From: Furcasterigmium furcatum
Taxonomy: Eukaryota; Ascomycota; Sordariomycetes; Glomerellales; Plectosphaerellaceae
Length of the DNA: 64,000 bases
NCBI GenBank assembly: GCA_001599815.1
Contig: BCIA01000002.1
Location: 2,701,626 to 2,765,625 of the forward strand
Direction: 5' to 3'
The position numbers and the translations under genes were made by a program. Below are positions 41,765 to 52,496 of the stretch, in pieces. Under the pieces are notes generated by a model. The model did no database searches. It was not told the origin of the DNA and worked only from the letters and a program-made list of their open reading frames with translations. The stretch's first letter is position 1; every line of letters starts with the position of its first letter.

Positions 41765-44111
41765 ACAGCTTCTCAGTACAACCATGGGGGGATACGCTAC
41801 GACATCTCCCAAGCAGCGGCTTGCACCACGCCAGCAGAGTGACAGCAGAGACTGTCCGTAATGGTGCAACATATGAGCGGGATTCATCAGAAAGGGATAC
41901 GCATAATGACAGACTTCCCGTCTTCAGGGCAGATATTAAAAAACAAGTTCTCGAATTTCGCTGGCCGTAGCTTGTTGGGATGTGAGCGAATGCTTCGTCG
42001 TCCATCAAACCGAGCAAGTGACAGGGGCACTCCGATGCCCATGCAGCACCAGCCTTCAGGTAATATGGTGTCAGATTCCATGACAATAAAAGGAGCTTGA
42101 CACATCAAGAACTGGCCATGAGTGAAGTGAGCAGGGTCGATACTCGAATACTGTAAACCGGGTGATTCGGATCCCAGAAACTGAACGGATGGTTGCCCGT
42201 TGTCACGGCGTCTGCCCACCCAGGGCCATGTGCAGGGCCGGGCCCGAATTCTCCGTCTGCCGAGCGTTGCTGACTACTACCTGGTGAGGTGGCCCCCAAA
42301 TGCAAGACCCAATTCAGCAAAATGGCCAACCACAACGGCCGTCTGACATGCCTTCAAGTTGTTCATCATTCAAGGCGCAAAATCGACCTCTTCTTGGCTC
42401 CCACCCACGCTCATCTCGCCGGGGAACATCAAACATTCGATTCATCGCCAGCCTCATCTCAATCAGATGGCCAAGAGTGAGCGCTTAGACGTGCCAAGCT
42501 TCGCCGCAATGCTCACCCCGAATTGCCTCATCGCGGCTCCGGAAGAGCGAGCCTCCTCCAGAATCCTACCTTGGGGCCGTTCGCTTGGGCGGCTCAGCCT
42601 CTGCCTGGCCTGTCAGCAAGGCTCCATGTCGATCCAGCGCGCCAAATTTAGCCTCGTCGCCTTTCTGATTGGGTCCGTCGCCACCCCCCCAACCCACCTT
42701 GTCAGCCCTTCGCCATGCAGGGATCGCGGGGGATTCCATGCTTCTGAACCCCTTCCTACCCAACAAGCGCGCTGGCTGCTCATCTCCCGCGTATCCTCCA
42801 ACGAACCGTCCATGGCACTATCCAACGGCCAGCAGTATGTGGATTAGCTCATCGCCAGTCGTTCTTGGCCCGCAAGCAGACACCGAGCACCACGTCCGCC
42901 CCAGACCGCTCATCTGATGCAAACCGTAGGGGTTCCCAGGAAAGAACTTGGGTTCGAGACAGGCAGGACAGCCCTGTCTCTCCGCAAGGGACTCAACCGC
43001 CCAGCACCCCGAAGGGTTCCGCCCGTAGCGAGATGAGAAGAGTTCGACCCTGGCAGTCACTGCACGCGACTCGGTCTAGACGCGAGCGAAGCAGCTTCGG
43101 AACGATCTGAACATTCTCCAGGACGCAGTCCTGTCATATACATACGTAGACATTTTCTTGCCAGTGTGAAAGTCAGCCTGGACAACGCGCGGGGAGGCGC
43201 CAGGGCAGACTACACACCAAATCGGTCGACTATACAGCAGCCAAGCGGCTCAGCCGCAAGCCACCTTCTCTCATCATCGTGGACCGTTCCCTCTACCGCC
43301 GCCCAAACAGGCAATTCTCTTGACAGGGGAGACCAACGGCACGTTCCATGACCCGCATGCCATGGTGTCGTTGTTGGCAATTGGGCAATTTCCCATACTG
43401 CGCCGGCTCCATGACTGAAGGCTCTAGTGGCCTTTTCGGAGAACTGCTTGCCCGCGCCCCTGGATTTCTTACATTCCGGCCGGCCACTTTCCCGCGAAGT
43501 CCCCGAATCTCAGCCATGAGGGCGCCTCGGCGCTCCAGCAGGAGGCCCCAGGAACCCAGCGGTGCCTTGGGCTGCCTGGCTACCTGGAGAGAGGACTCGC
43601 CCGGTCAGGAGCGCCATCCCGTCGACAGAAGTCCCAGGAACCATGCCCAGCGTAAGCTGGACAGCGAGCCTAATCTGCCGGGCTCCTGGTCCGAAGGCAA
43701 GGAGGCCATGCAGAATATCATTTCACGCCGGTCCTTGGCTTGGCTTTGACGGGTCAGAATGCTGTGCCCGCCCTGCCTTGTCTGGTGAAATTTATATATA
43801 GTTTGTGGGGGGAGAACCGTCACTGACCCCCCGTCATCTTCACACATTTCTGACCAGGCTGTGACCCGCGCCCCTCATTCTCTTGAGATCACAGCCTCAA
43901 TCCCGCTCTTATGGCCCGATGCCACATGGTGCCGAGCGCCGCTTAAGAACGTCAACGACCCATCAAGGCAGAACTATAACATAACCACAGCCCCCAAGTA
44001 TCTGCGGACTACCCTCAGATACTTACCCGGGCACCATCCGCATCCAATCTACTCGTAGCTGTTCGGTGAAAACGGCAGGATCCCACCACCGCTACCATCA
44101 CCAAAGCCACC
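41765..44111. other. Gene-poor 2.3-kb stretch
   Basis: Several short frames on both strands (for example 42359-42847 and 43348-43749, plus) without family resemblance. A TATA-like TTTATATATAG lies near 43791. No repeat or RNA gene recognised. Confidence 0.35.
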
Positions 44112-45390
44112 ATGGTCCTCCACAGAAAACAGGCCCAGTTCGACAGGGCCAAATGGCGCATGGCCATCCTGCTGCCATTCTGGGCCCTCCAGATGATGCT
44201 CATGCTCGCCATGATTGGCGTCTTCTCCTACCGACTGTCCAACACAATCCGAAAGTACGAGGACGACGACAAGGCCGGCAGGATACCAGCCGTGGAGTTG
44301 GTGTAAGTGCTGGTTTGCCTGGTGTCCTCCCAGGCCCCGAGACTAACTAACATGGCCTCAGATGGGAGATCACTGGCATCGCATTTCCTTTCATCGGCCT
44401 TCTCCTCACCGTCTTCGAAATGGCCAAGATGGCCAGAGAGACTCTAACTCCCTGGACCATGCTTTTTACCCACGTTCTCAAGATCGTGACATCCTGCGCG
44501 AGCCTCGCCATCGATATCGTTATGTACATCGAGCGCAAGGACCGACACTACTCCCTCATCGGACTGGGCATGGACGCCGGTCTCATGTATGTTGTCGGAC
44601 GTCACGCTGCAGTGCGACAACGACTGACCGCTTCCCTAGTCTCATCACCCTGATCCCGGCCATCTACTCCATTCGCACCTACCGCCGGCTGGCCGCATAC
44701 GACGACTACCACCATCCCGCCAACGCCAAGAGCTTTGGATACGCCGACCTCGAGCAGCAGCAGCAGCAGCAGAGCATTTATAACAGCCGCCTCTCCATCG
44801 GTACGCTTGGCGCCAACTCCCTCCGCCGCCTGTCCTCCGCCTCTCTCAACAACCCTGCCGCTCAATCCGATACCGAGCCTGTTCCCCTCAGCAACGTCGG
44901 ACGCACTCCTTCGTACTATAACCACGAGCGTGACACCCAGTTCGACAAGTACATGATCGAGCGCGCCATGTCCTCCGAGTTCAGCAACGGCGGCTTCGGC
45001 CACGGCGCCCACAGCCCCGGCACCAACAGCCCCCCGAACCGCAGCGCGAGCAACGCCACCGACGGCTCGAGCAACGCCCTTGGCGTGGTGGTCGGCTCCG
45101 GCACCGTGAACAACTCCAAGGTGCTCAGGGACAGCATGGGCCGCACACCGAGCTGGGGCAGCTCGCACGTTCTGGTCGCAGTACCGGAAGCGGACGAAGA
45201 CGCCGGCGACAACAGCGCAAGGATGGGCGGCAACTACAAGCAGAGCTCAGACCGGGATGCCCTCCTGGGTGGGCGAACACGGTCTGGGAGTGACGGCAGT
45301 GAACCGTCAGGAAATAGGTACCGGGACGACATGCGGCCGTCATTTGAGGAGCTCGACCTTGGTGAGCGCAAGCGGAAGCGGGATCCTTGA
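44112..45390 (+). CDS. Four-TM fungal membrane protein with long disordered tail
   Basis: Three exons: 44112-44302, 44362-44586 and 44640-45390, giving 388 aa. Both introns are GT-AG. Four TM segments fill the first 150 residues: about 17-40 (LLPFWALQMMLMLAMIGVF), 66-86, 97-119 (HVLKIVTSCASLAIDIVMYI) and 127-147. The remaining 240 residues are cytosolic-like, Ser/Asn/Gly-rich and end in KRKRDP. A Q6 run is encoded by (CAG)6 at 44755-44772. The topology resembles Sordariomycete membrane proteins without assigned function. No enzymatic motif seen. The tail has many Ser/Thr-Pro and acidic sites that could be regulated by phosphorylation. Confidence 0.83.
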
Positions 45391-46000
45391 GGCGGCGGTG
45401 CCCGGGACTGACGAGGCGGATATACCCATTTGCATTTGCGTTCATGTTCTACTAGACTCTTCTTACACATATTTCCCGCCTGGCGGCGGGATCAGCCTGT
45501 ACTACCGTATCTTAGGTCGGCAGCATTTGCACCAGCGGCGTTGGGGGAAAATTCACAAGAGGTTCGAAAATGACGGGGCAAGCTGCCATCCGGGCTTGCC
45601 TGAGGAATTACGAGACAATGCTCATCTTGCAACAACACGCGTATTCTTCCTTGTGACCTGGGATGTGCTAAGGCGCAGCGGCACAGTGGCCCACTGCCGG
45701 ATGATGTCTTGCCCTGGCAGACTGGGGCGGTTATGGACAATGGAAGCATGTCGCCCATGTGGTGCTGTTTTTAGACAAGCAGATACTCGTACCGGGACGA
45801 CGGGCGTTGTCCGACGTTGGCGGCGCAATGATGCCCCTGACATCAACAGCAGTTTCTCATTTGGGCCCGCTCGGGTCTTTGGGTCTCGCTCTTCCCTGAC
45901 AGTTGCGAGTGGCATGAGAGAGACTGGCAGTCATTGGTGCTGAGGGCAGAATGATGTGAAGGCCATCAGTTGCGGAACAGAGTCATCCCGGGTCGCAGGT
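45391..46000. other. Intergenic, no feature
   Basis: 610 bp downstream of the four-TM gene. Nothing recognised. Confidence 0.35.
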
Positions 46001-46225
46001 CTACTCTCGGGGCATCCCTCTTCCACCCGTAAAAGACACCACCGGCAGCGCGAGCATAGCAACGAAAGAGATCCCAGCCGTACCGATGAGGCTGAATCCT
46101 ACCATGATGCCGATGGTGATGGTGATGATGCCATTGTAGACCAGGAATAGTAGCACCTTTGTCGGCGGATAAAACGAAAGAATGAAAGTCCAGTTGAGAT
46201 TCAGATGCCTAAAATAACGGTACAT
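46001..46225 (-). CDS. Possible 74-aa two-TM membrane protein
   Basis: A small ORF from ATG 46225 to TAG 46001 that reads as protein: polar N-terminus (MYRYFRHLNLNWTF), PPTK, then two hydrophobic stretches (VLLFLVYNGIITITIGIM and GISFVAMLALPVVSF) and a basic end. Hydrophobic segments by chance are common in such DNA, so this needs transcript support. The upstream 370 bp hold no other gene on this strand. No family recognised. Confidence 0.3.
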   Translation of the reverse strand: MYRYFRHLNLNWTFILSFYPPTKVLLFLVYNGIITITIGIMVGFSLIGTAGISFVAMLALPVVSFTGGRGMPRE

Positions 46226-46599
46226 ATTGGTATGCTATTTCAACGCGACGACTGTGAGGCACGTAGATACGCGAGTCTTCTCAGTGGGTTGGGAGGTGTT
46301 CAGCATCCCTGAACCTATGTGTGCCAGCCACACCACGCATTTCTCTCAGTGCCATGGAAAGCTGAGCAGCCAGGCTCGTGAACGACCCCTTGCTTCGGTC
46401 ACACTATTCTAGAAGTGTCTGGTGGCTGGCGACTGCTGTCACAGCATCGAATTATCACATGGCCCCTGGAACCTTGGGTCGCTTCCAAGTGTGGTCCAGG
46501 ATATTCCAGTCTGGGGTACGAGGTTGGGCCCGCGGATTTTGGCCCATAAAGCAAGGCCCCGGGTGTTGAGATATATGTGTGCTGTTGACGGTGCTTCCT
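46226..46599. other. Intergenic, no feature
   Basis: 374 bp between the candidate 74-aa ORF and the HET-type module. Nothing recognised. Confidence 0.35.
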
Positions 46600-47439
46600 T
46601 CAGCTGGGAATGCTACCCGCGAGACCAACAGCAACTGACGACAGCGGCAAATCGACATCCTTGTACCGCTCCTCATGTCCAGAGGGCGGCTCACTCTCAC
46701 ACAGCCCATGGACATACGCCTCGCCAATGACCTTGGAGGTGCGACGCGCCTGCGTTTCCTCTACCGGCCTCACAAGCACGGGGAAGCTGAGGTTCGTCAC
46801 CGTCCACACCTCATCTCCCGGTCTCACCTCGGCCGGAACCAGAGCCAGCAGGCCCCTTTCCTTCAGCAGAGCCACTCTTTTGCCCTGTGCTCCCTCGACG
46901 AAGGTGTCTACGAATGACACTTCCGTCTCAACAATGGAAGCCGAGGGACTCGTCCCTGAGATGGCGTCTGCGAGGAGGTTGTGTGTGTCGAGGGTCCAGA
47001 AGCGACGGAAGGCGTCGGGGTCCTTGCTGGCGTCGACCGCCTGTTCAAAGTCGACGAGCCCTGTGAGGCCGTTGAGAACTGGGCTGAGGAAGCGGCAGAA
47101 AGACTGGACGACCTCGTCGCGCGTGAAACCACGGGGAAACTTTTCTGTGGTCACCCTGCCAAGCTTGTCTGCAGACAAAGTCCGCATGAGGGTGTTGAGG
47201 GGATCTTCTGCCCTGGGGCTCGGGCTGCAGACGAGATAGGCCATGGTCAACAGGTCGACGAGCGGGTCGAGCTCCTGGGTGCTGCTGATGATGTCGGAAA
47301 CACGAGCAACGGTGTCGACGTACGCTCCCTTCAGGGGGTCAGGAGCAGAAACGTCCGGAGTCATGGTGGTGGCAGAGCTGTGCAGCGTTGCCGTCGTTGG
47401 CGGACGTTGAGGCTTCTGAGGGGTTGCGGCAACTGACAT
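46600..47439 (-). CDS. Stand-alone HET-protein C-terminal module, HET domain absent
   Basis: A 279-aa ORF from the MSVAATPQK start at 47439. The frame is open 54 codons further, to 47601, but that part is not conserved-looking. The sequence matches the region that follows the HET domain in fungal heterokaryon-incompatibility proteins: YVDTVARVSDI (40-50), RTLSADKLGR (86-95), then EVRPGDEVW (204-212), FPVLVRP and VIGEAYVHGL (237-246). The N-terminal HET domain itself (about 150 residues, normally before this part) is not present here or in upstream frames. It could be a remnant of a HET gene or an independently kept regulatory or effector-like module. It has no introns, no TM and no signal peptide. 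Confidence 0.7.
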   Translation of the reverse strand: MSVAATPQKPQRPPTTATLHSSATTMTPDVSAPDPLKGAYVDTVARVSDIISSTQELDPLVDLLTMAYLVCSPSPRAEDPLNTLMRTLSADKLGRVTTEKFPRGFTRDEVVQSFCRFLSPVLNGLTGLVDFEQAVDASKDPDAFRRFWTLDTHNLLADAISGTSPSASIVETEVSFVDTFVEGAQGKRVALLKERGLLALVPAEVRPGDEVWTVTNLSFPVLVRPVEETQARRTSKVIGEAYVHGLCESEPPSGHEERYKDVDLPLSSVAVGLAGSIPS

Positions 47440-48460
47440 GGTCTCTGGTCGTATTTTCTGTATTGCTTCTCGTACTTGGAAGGTCTGGATGAAGGCAGGC
47501 TTCAAGATATAGAGACGAGTTGGATGCGGCTCAACCGGATCATATCTGGCACTTTTTGGGACTTGACTCGGTGGGCACCCAAGGCGGACTTGCAGGACCA
47601 AGAACCATGCCTAGGACGGCAAAAGATGGTCGAGACACCCCCTTATCATAAGCAGCGGGGCCACGATGTCATGTCCGTAAAGCTGAGGACCGGGTCAGCC
47701 TCTCACGAGGGAGAGGCGCCGTGACGTGCTGGAGGCCGTTCATTCGGCACGTCTCCTCGGGCTTCCGCTCGTCCATCTTTCACCTCGGTGAACCAGGTTT
47801 TGATCATCGGCGTGGGGGCATGTACATGTATCCAGGTCAATCAATGCCTAGGAGGGCCATGTTCCTGCGTGTCTCATTCGTGGCCGGCGGGAGGCGGGAG
47901 AAGGACCGGCTGGAATCGAAGATGGATGGATGGATGACGGAGGGGAGAAGACGCGAGGCCCCGGGTCCGCCCAGGAAGACATGACGTAGGGGCCTTAGAT
48001 CCCCGGAGGACCCCTGTTCGTCCACTAACATCTTGCCGATAGTCCCTTACTCGTAGTCCCAGGGTGTCACCTAAGGCTACTCGTAGTGAGGTGTGGCCCG
48101 GACGTCATTTCTCGTCCCGGCGCCCTGGATTCCCTCCTTAACTGAAGTCTCACCTCACATACATCGATCGTCCGATTGGCGAGGTGAGGATCACCAAAGA
48201 TGCCGTCTTTCTGTCGATGTTAAACCCAGAACAGTCATAGATATCGGCTTATCTGATCGACCCGTTGATCATGGAGATGCAGGTGCTCAGGAAGGCCTCG
48301 TAAGACCAACTCGGAACAGGAATGAAGACCATCCTCAGCATGCCCGAGCCCTGGAGCATCCCGAGCTGATTCGGGCATCTTGTCTTGCGGCATGAATGCT
48401 CTCCATCGGATCTCCAGGACTCCTCTCATCCCGCGTTCCAACAGCCTCGTCGTCGACCCC
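47440..48460. other. Gap between two minus-strand genes
   Basis: 1,021 bp. Includes a short GATG tandem repeat near 47920-47936. No gene supported. Confidence 0.35.
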
Positions 48461-49263
48461 TTAGTGCTGCCTCGACCTCGCCACAATCTCCTGAACAGCC
48501 TCGTCAACCCCTTTCGCAATGATCGTCGGCTCGACGCCCACCAGACCGCCCAGTGCATCAACCCACCCGCTGCCGGCCCGGTCGATCCACGCCGATTGCG
48601 CGCCCGCCGCCCTCGCCCCAAGGGCATCGAAGGGGTTCGAGCTGACGACCCATATCTGCCCGATGTCCTTCACGCCTGCCTTCTCCGCAAAGTGACGGTA
48701 CGCCCTCGGGTCTGGCTTGAATGCCTTGACCTCCTCGACTGTAACCAGCCTTCCTTGGGCTGAGAAGTGGCCTGCCCTGGAGAGGACATGAGATGTCCGC
48801 ACTGAGGCAGAAACCATGTCATCCGTCCCATTGGAGAAGACGTATGTATCCAGAGACGGGTTGCCAGCCACAGTGTCCATTGCAGCTTCAATCTCGGGGA
48901 AGGTGTCAAGGCCGTTGTAAGCCTCCATTAGATTAACCTCGTCTGCGGCCGATAATTCGAGCCGTTTCTCAGCGATGGCGTGCCTCAAAGCCGCACGAGT
49001 CATCTCGGAAAAGGGGCGATATATGCCTGGGATGGGTCAGCCATGGCTCGCTGCTTGCAGAAGTGTTTGCTCATGTTGAGCGCCGGGGGGGACTCGCCCA
49101 TGCTATTTGCTCGCCATGTGTACTCGAGCTGATACCTCCGCCACTGAGCGGCCAGTTCCTTGGCCGTCTCATCGCCGTACAGCAGTGCCAGTTGCTTGGC
49201 GATTGACTCCGTGGACAACAGAGTCCCGTAAAGATCGAAGCCGATGACTGTTTTGGTGGCCAT
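48461..49263 (-). CDS. Type II haloacid dehalogenase-like hydrolase, with GC-AG intron
   Basis: Two exons: 49263-49098 and 49026-48461, giving 243 aa, the usual length for type II (S)-2-haloacid dehalogenases. HAD motif I is FDLYGTLL with nucleophile Asp10. The RR-LEYTW-NSMG block matches the family, motif II is SNGT, motif III is KAFKPDPR and motif IV is SSNPFDALGARAAG. These support hydrolysis at a 2-haloacid or a related carboxylate. In fungi the physiological substrate is usually unknown. The frame is kept only if the 71-nt intron 49097-49027 starts with GC (GCGAGT) and ends with CAG. This restores the conserved NSMG-IYRPFSEMTRAALRHA block. The GT alternatives put the downstream part out of frame. 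Confidence 0.9.
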
Positions 49264-49759
49264 TTCTGAGCGTGACAGTGAACTCGGGGGAGTGTTTGCG
49301 CATTTCTCGGAAAGGAGGGGATGTCGGAGATTCATATGCCTACTGCACCTCGGTAGTTGTCCTTGTTAGTGTCGTGAGGGGTATCTCCTGCTTTTGACCT
49401 CACATTTACACAAAGTTGGTCCAGCATGATATACACATTCGACTTCATCCATGCTGCTTGGCTGGCTCTGCTTGCTCCATTGACACTCGGGGCTCAGTGT
49501 CATTTGCATGCAAGCAGCTCAACATCAGATACGATGACAGGTGGGATGGATCCAAGGATCGAGGAGCAATTTCATGCCATTCATCTCAGCCCGAAAAATC
49601 CATTTAGGATACACCAGTTTCAGATACCCATTCACTCCGGAGGCAATCTGGGTTCATATAAAGCGATACGCGAGAGCTAATTAGCTGCAATCGCTGGCGT
49701 TGTCGTCCCGGGCTGTCATGCCATGCGGCAACTCTGATGGCGTGAGCGCGGATGGCCTC

Positions 49760-49844
<85 letters not shown>

Positions 49845-50171
49845 CAGCTGCTTCTGAACTGTTTTGCAGGCTCGGTTCTCTTGGGCTTTCCAATTTAGAT
49901 GTGTGAGCCCGAGGTTGCCAGCCTAAGGTGCAAATCAAGCTTCAAGTTCCTGTGATTCACTGCAGACGCGCCTTTGATATCACATCTATATGTGCCTACC
50001 TACCTACTACTAAGGCAGGTACTGGAAGCACACAGTTTCTTTCCACCTGAGTACTTTCCGCTACTCGTACGCTCGAGGCCTTTTTCCCGTCTCTCGCTTC
50101 CCTTCCTTGCCACCTTTTCTGCCGCTCACCGCCAGGGAGCACCACTGCTACCCTTGATCGGCTTGCCGAGT
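49264..50171. promoter_or_regulatory. Upstream gap of the dehalogenase and hypothetical genes
   Basis: A 908-bp head-to-head gap. It contains the (GAT)28 tract listed separately. No gene supported. Confidence 0.35.
49760..49843. repeat. (GAT)28 microsatellite
   Basis: 84 bp of perfect GAT repeat, 28 units, in the gap between divergent genes. On both strands it can read as a long Asp or Ser/His-type homopolymer, which creates spurious ORFs. Perfect length suggests recent slippage. Confidence 0.98.
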
Positions 50172-50961
50172 ATGAGAAGCGAGAGGACGAGGTCATCTCT
50201 TACCTCTCTGGCTGCGCCGCGAAACTCACCCTTCCTCACACAGAGATCTTTGGGACTCCCAGTGTTATGCCAGCGAAGCAGTTCCATTTCGAAGTGTCTC
50301 TCGTTGCCCCTCAAGTCCGACAGCACCTCCTTGTCCTCGGAGAGAAGAGCGTCTCCAGGAAATGGATCATCTGGAAGACCTGCTCGATTATCCACCGCAG
50401 ACAAAGTGAGTGGCAAAACACCGACTTGTCACTGCACCTTCTAATCACTGAGAAGATCCCTTCTCTTCCAAGCCTTTCCCCGAACCCAAACATCTACGCA
50501 CCGGAGAGAATTCAGGACCTCGAGACATAATATTTGAGGAGATCCGAAGGATCCAAGCAACGACGCGCAATACATCAGACAGGGCCATACAGACCTGCGA
50601 CGAAAAGGTCGACCGGGCGGCTGAGCTGCGCCTGGCCACACGGCTTTTGGCTGAATGGTTCGGCTACCAGGCGATCACTCATGGCTGGCTCGACATCCAG
50701 TCGGAGATGCTCACTGTCTTTGTAAAGAGGAAGGATCCCCGGAAGCTGCAGTCACCTCTGAGTCTTCAGAGCCAACCGTTCTCCTACGTCTCCGGCTTTG
50801 AGCTGAGGGAGCTAGTTCGCGACCTCTGGGTCATGATGGCAAAGAGTCCCGGCCCAAAGCAGGAGGAGGCCGTCTGCGAGGCCCCGAACATCTGGTTCAA
50901 GGAGCTCCGTGCCGAGGTGTTCCCGGACCACCCGATCCTCACGGCGAACCAAGCGAAGTAG
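50172..50961 (+). CDS. Hypothetical fungal protein, two exons, 240 aa
   Basis: Exon 1 50172-50405 and exon 2 50473-50961. The 67-nt intron has donor GTGAGT, a CTAATCAC branch-like site and a CT tract before CCAAG. Exon 1 is Ser/Arg-rich. Exon 2 begins PFPEPKHLRTGENSG and has a helical acidic-basic stretch (FEEIRRIQ, CDEKVDRAAEL), then LLAEWFGYQAITHGWLDIQS and a C-terminal LRAEVFPDHP block. No known family recognised. The start is uncertain; the same frame is open further upstream to 49974, but that part looks like untranslated leader. Exon 2 is the most convincing part; the exon 1 frame is inferred from splice phase. Confidence 0.45.
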
Positions 50962-52496
50962 GCTGGGTAGGCCTGCTTCGAATCTGCGAGACATGTCAAG
51001 ATTGTGTCGCGCATCAAGGGTCATCATGGACATGGGAGAGAAGTGTGTGAAGAGAAGAATGTGGTCTGCCAGTGGTTGATGCCACGTCAATGTGACTGGA
51101 CAGTTTGAGAATCAATCACCTCCGTTGTATCTAGTTAGTACCTGGAAGCTACTCATCAAACCACAACTCATCCTGTGCACACCAGAGTCTCAGGGCGGCG
51201 AATACGTACGCCGCGTTGACCGCTTCGCATTGAGGGAGGCAGTTTGGGATGACAGCCCGCCATCTCAACGTCGAGGCGAGTCCGCCCCCAATTGATGGAT
51301 CAGGTCATGCAACAATGAAGCTGCCAGTGGATGCGCCGAGTCCCGCTTTTCTGCGGCGCAGGCAGATTGCTGCCGGTTGTCAGTCCGTCCCAACGCCCAG
51401 GACATTGGCCGAGGAACCCCTGCTCGCGGGTGTGGACGGTGTCTCGTGCGCCGCGTCCCACAGCTCATCTCTGGCGTCTGATGCCGCTCTTTTCCTAATC
51501 GAGAGGTCGCGGAGCACCGCACTCAATGCAAGAAGACAAAGATCCCGCCGCGAATGTGGTCGCTGGTCGCTGGTCGCTGGTGGTGTTCGGTCGGGAGTCG
51601 CAAAAACGGCCCCAAACCTTGGAGGCTTCGCCTCGCACCGGACGGGCTGAGAAACGTGTTCGATGGCGGGTCGCACTTTAGTACTTTTACAGAAGAAGTG
51701 TTAGGTCCTCGTGGAATCTAAAATAGGGCGCCGGCCACCCACCCGTCGGGGCCAAGCCCGGACGCCATCGGGAAAAAGAGGCGTCAGCCGTTCAGGGGCT
51801 TGGATGGAGACGTGTGAGTGGATGGTCTTCAGGGGGGACACCCCTTTCCACATCCAATCATCCCGTCCACCTGGTCCTGGCGCCGAGAAAGTCGTCAAGA
51901 CCTTGCCCGTTCAACCCATTCAAACCGGCTGCTGAACAGTGCAACCGCGTCGGGTTCCTCTGTCATGCGTCCGAGCCCCCTTTCGGCCTGGGATCGACGT
52001 CACTCCAGCGCTCTCAGGTGCCTGTACATGCGAGTGGGCGTACAGCCCAGCCTGGGCATCGCGCAAGAGAATGTGGAGGAGGGGGCTTGTCATAATCAAT
52101 CTGACAATCTCTCTCTTTCTGTGTGTGTGTGACTTGCATCCCAGCCTGATTCTGCGAGTGCAGTTCCTTCCCCTTCTTTTCGGACCTTTTGTGTTGCCCG
52201 TCGCTCTCTTCTTTCCCCTTTCCACGGGCGACCTCATCTCGAGATTTCTGCGAACGAAAATTCAATTCAGGGGGAACAACGGCGCGTTCCTTTCCACCCG
52301 CCGCCACAATTCCCTGATTTCCAACGGTCGGCCATCAACCAACCCTAATCGAATCGACCGACTTCGCGCCCCGATCGACGATCTTCTCTAGCCTGTTTGT
52401 CTCGAGAGTGACGACGGCTCAGCGACGATCCAAACTGGGCCTCACCTCAACACTCCGGGTCAACACCGCCCTTACCTTCGACAGAGCCATCCCAAG
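50962..52496. promoter_or_regulatory. Upstream region of the GT34 gene
   Basis: 1,535 bp. A long pyrimidine-rich tract at about 52095-52220 (TCTCTCTCTTTCTGTGTGTG and more) lies 280-400 bp before the start codon. No other gene recognised. Confidence 0.4.

Noticed and set aside
42359..42847. A 162-aa frame at 42.4-42.8 kb
   Set aside because: No start context, no conserved motif, and stops in all other frames close by.
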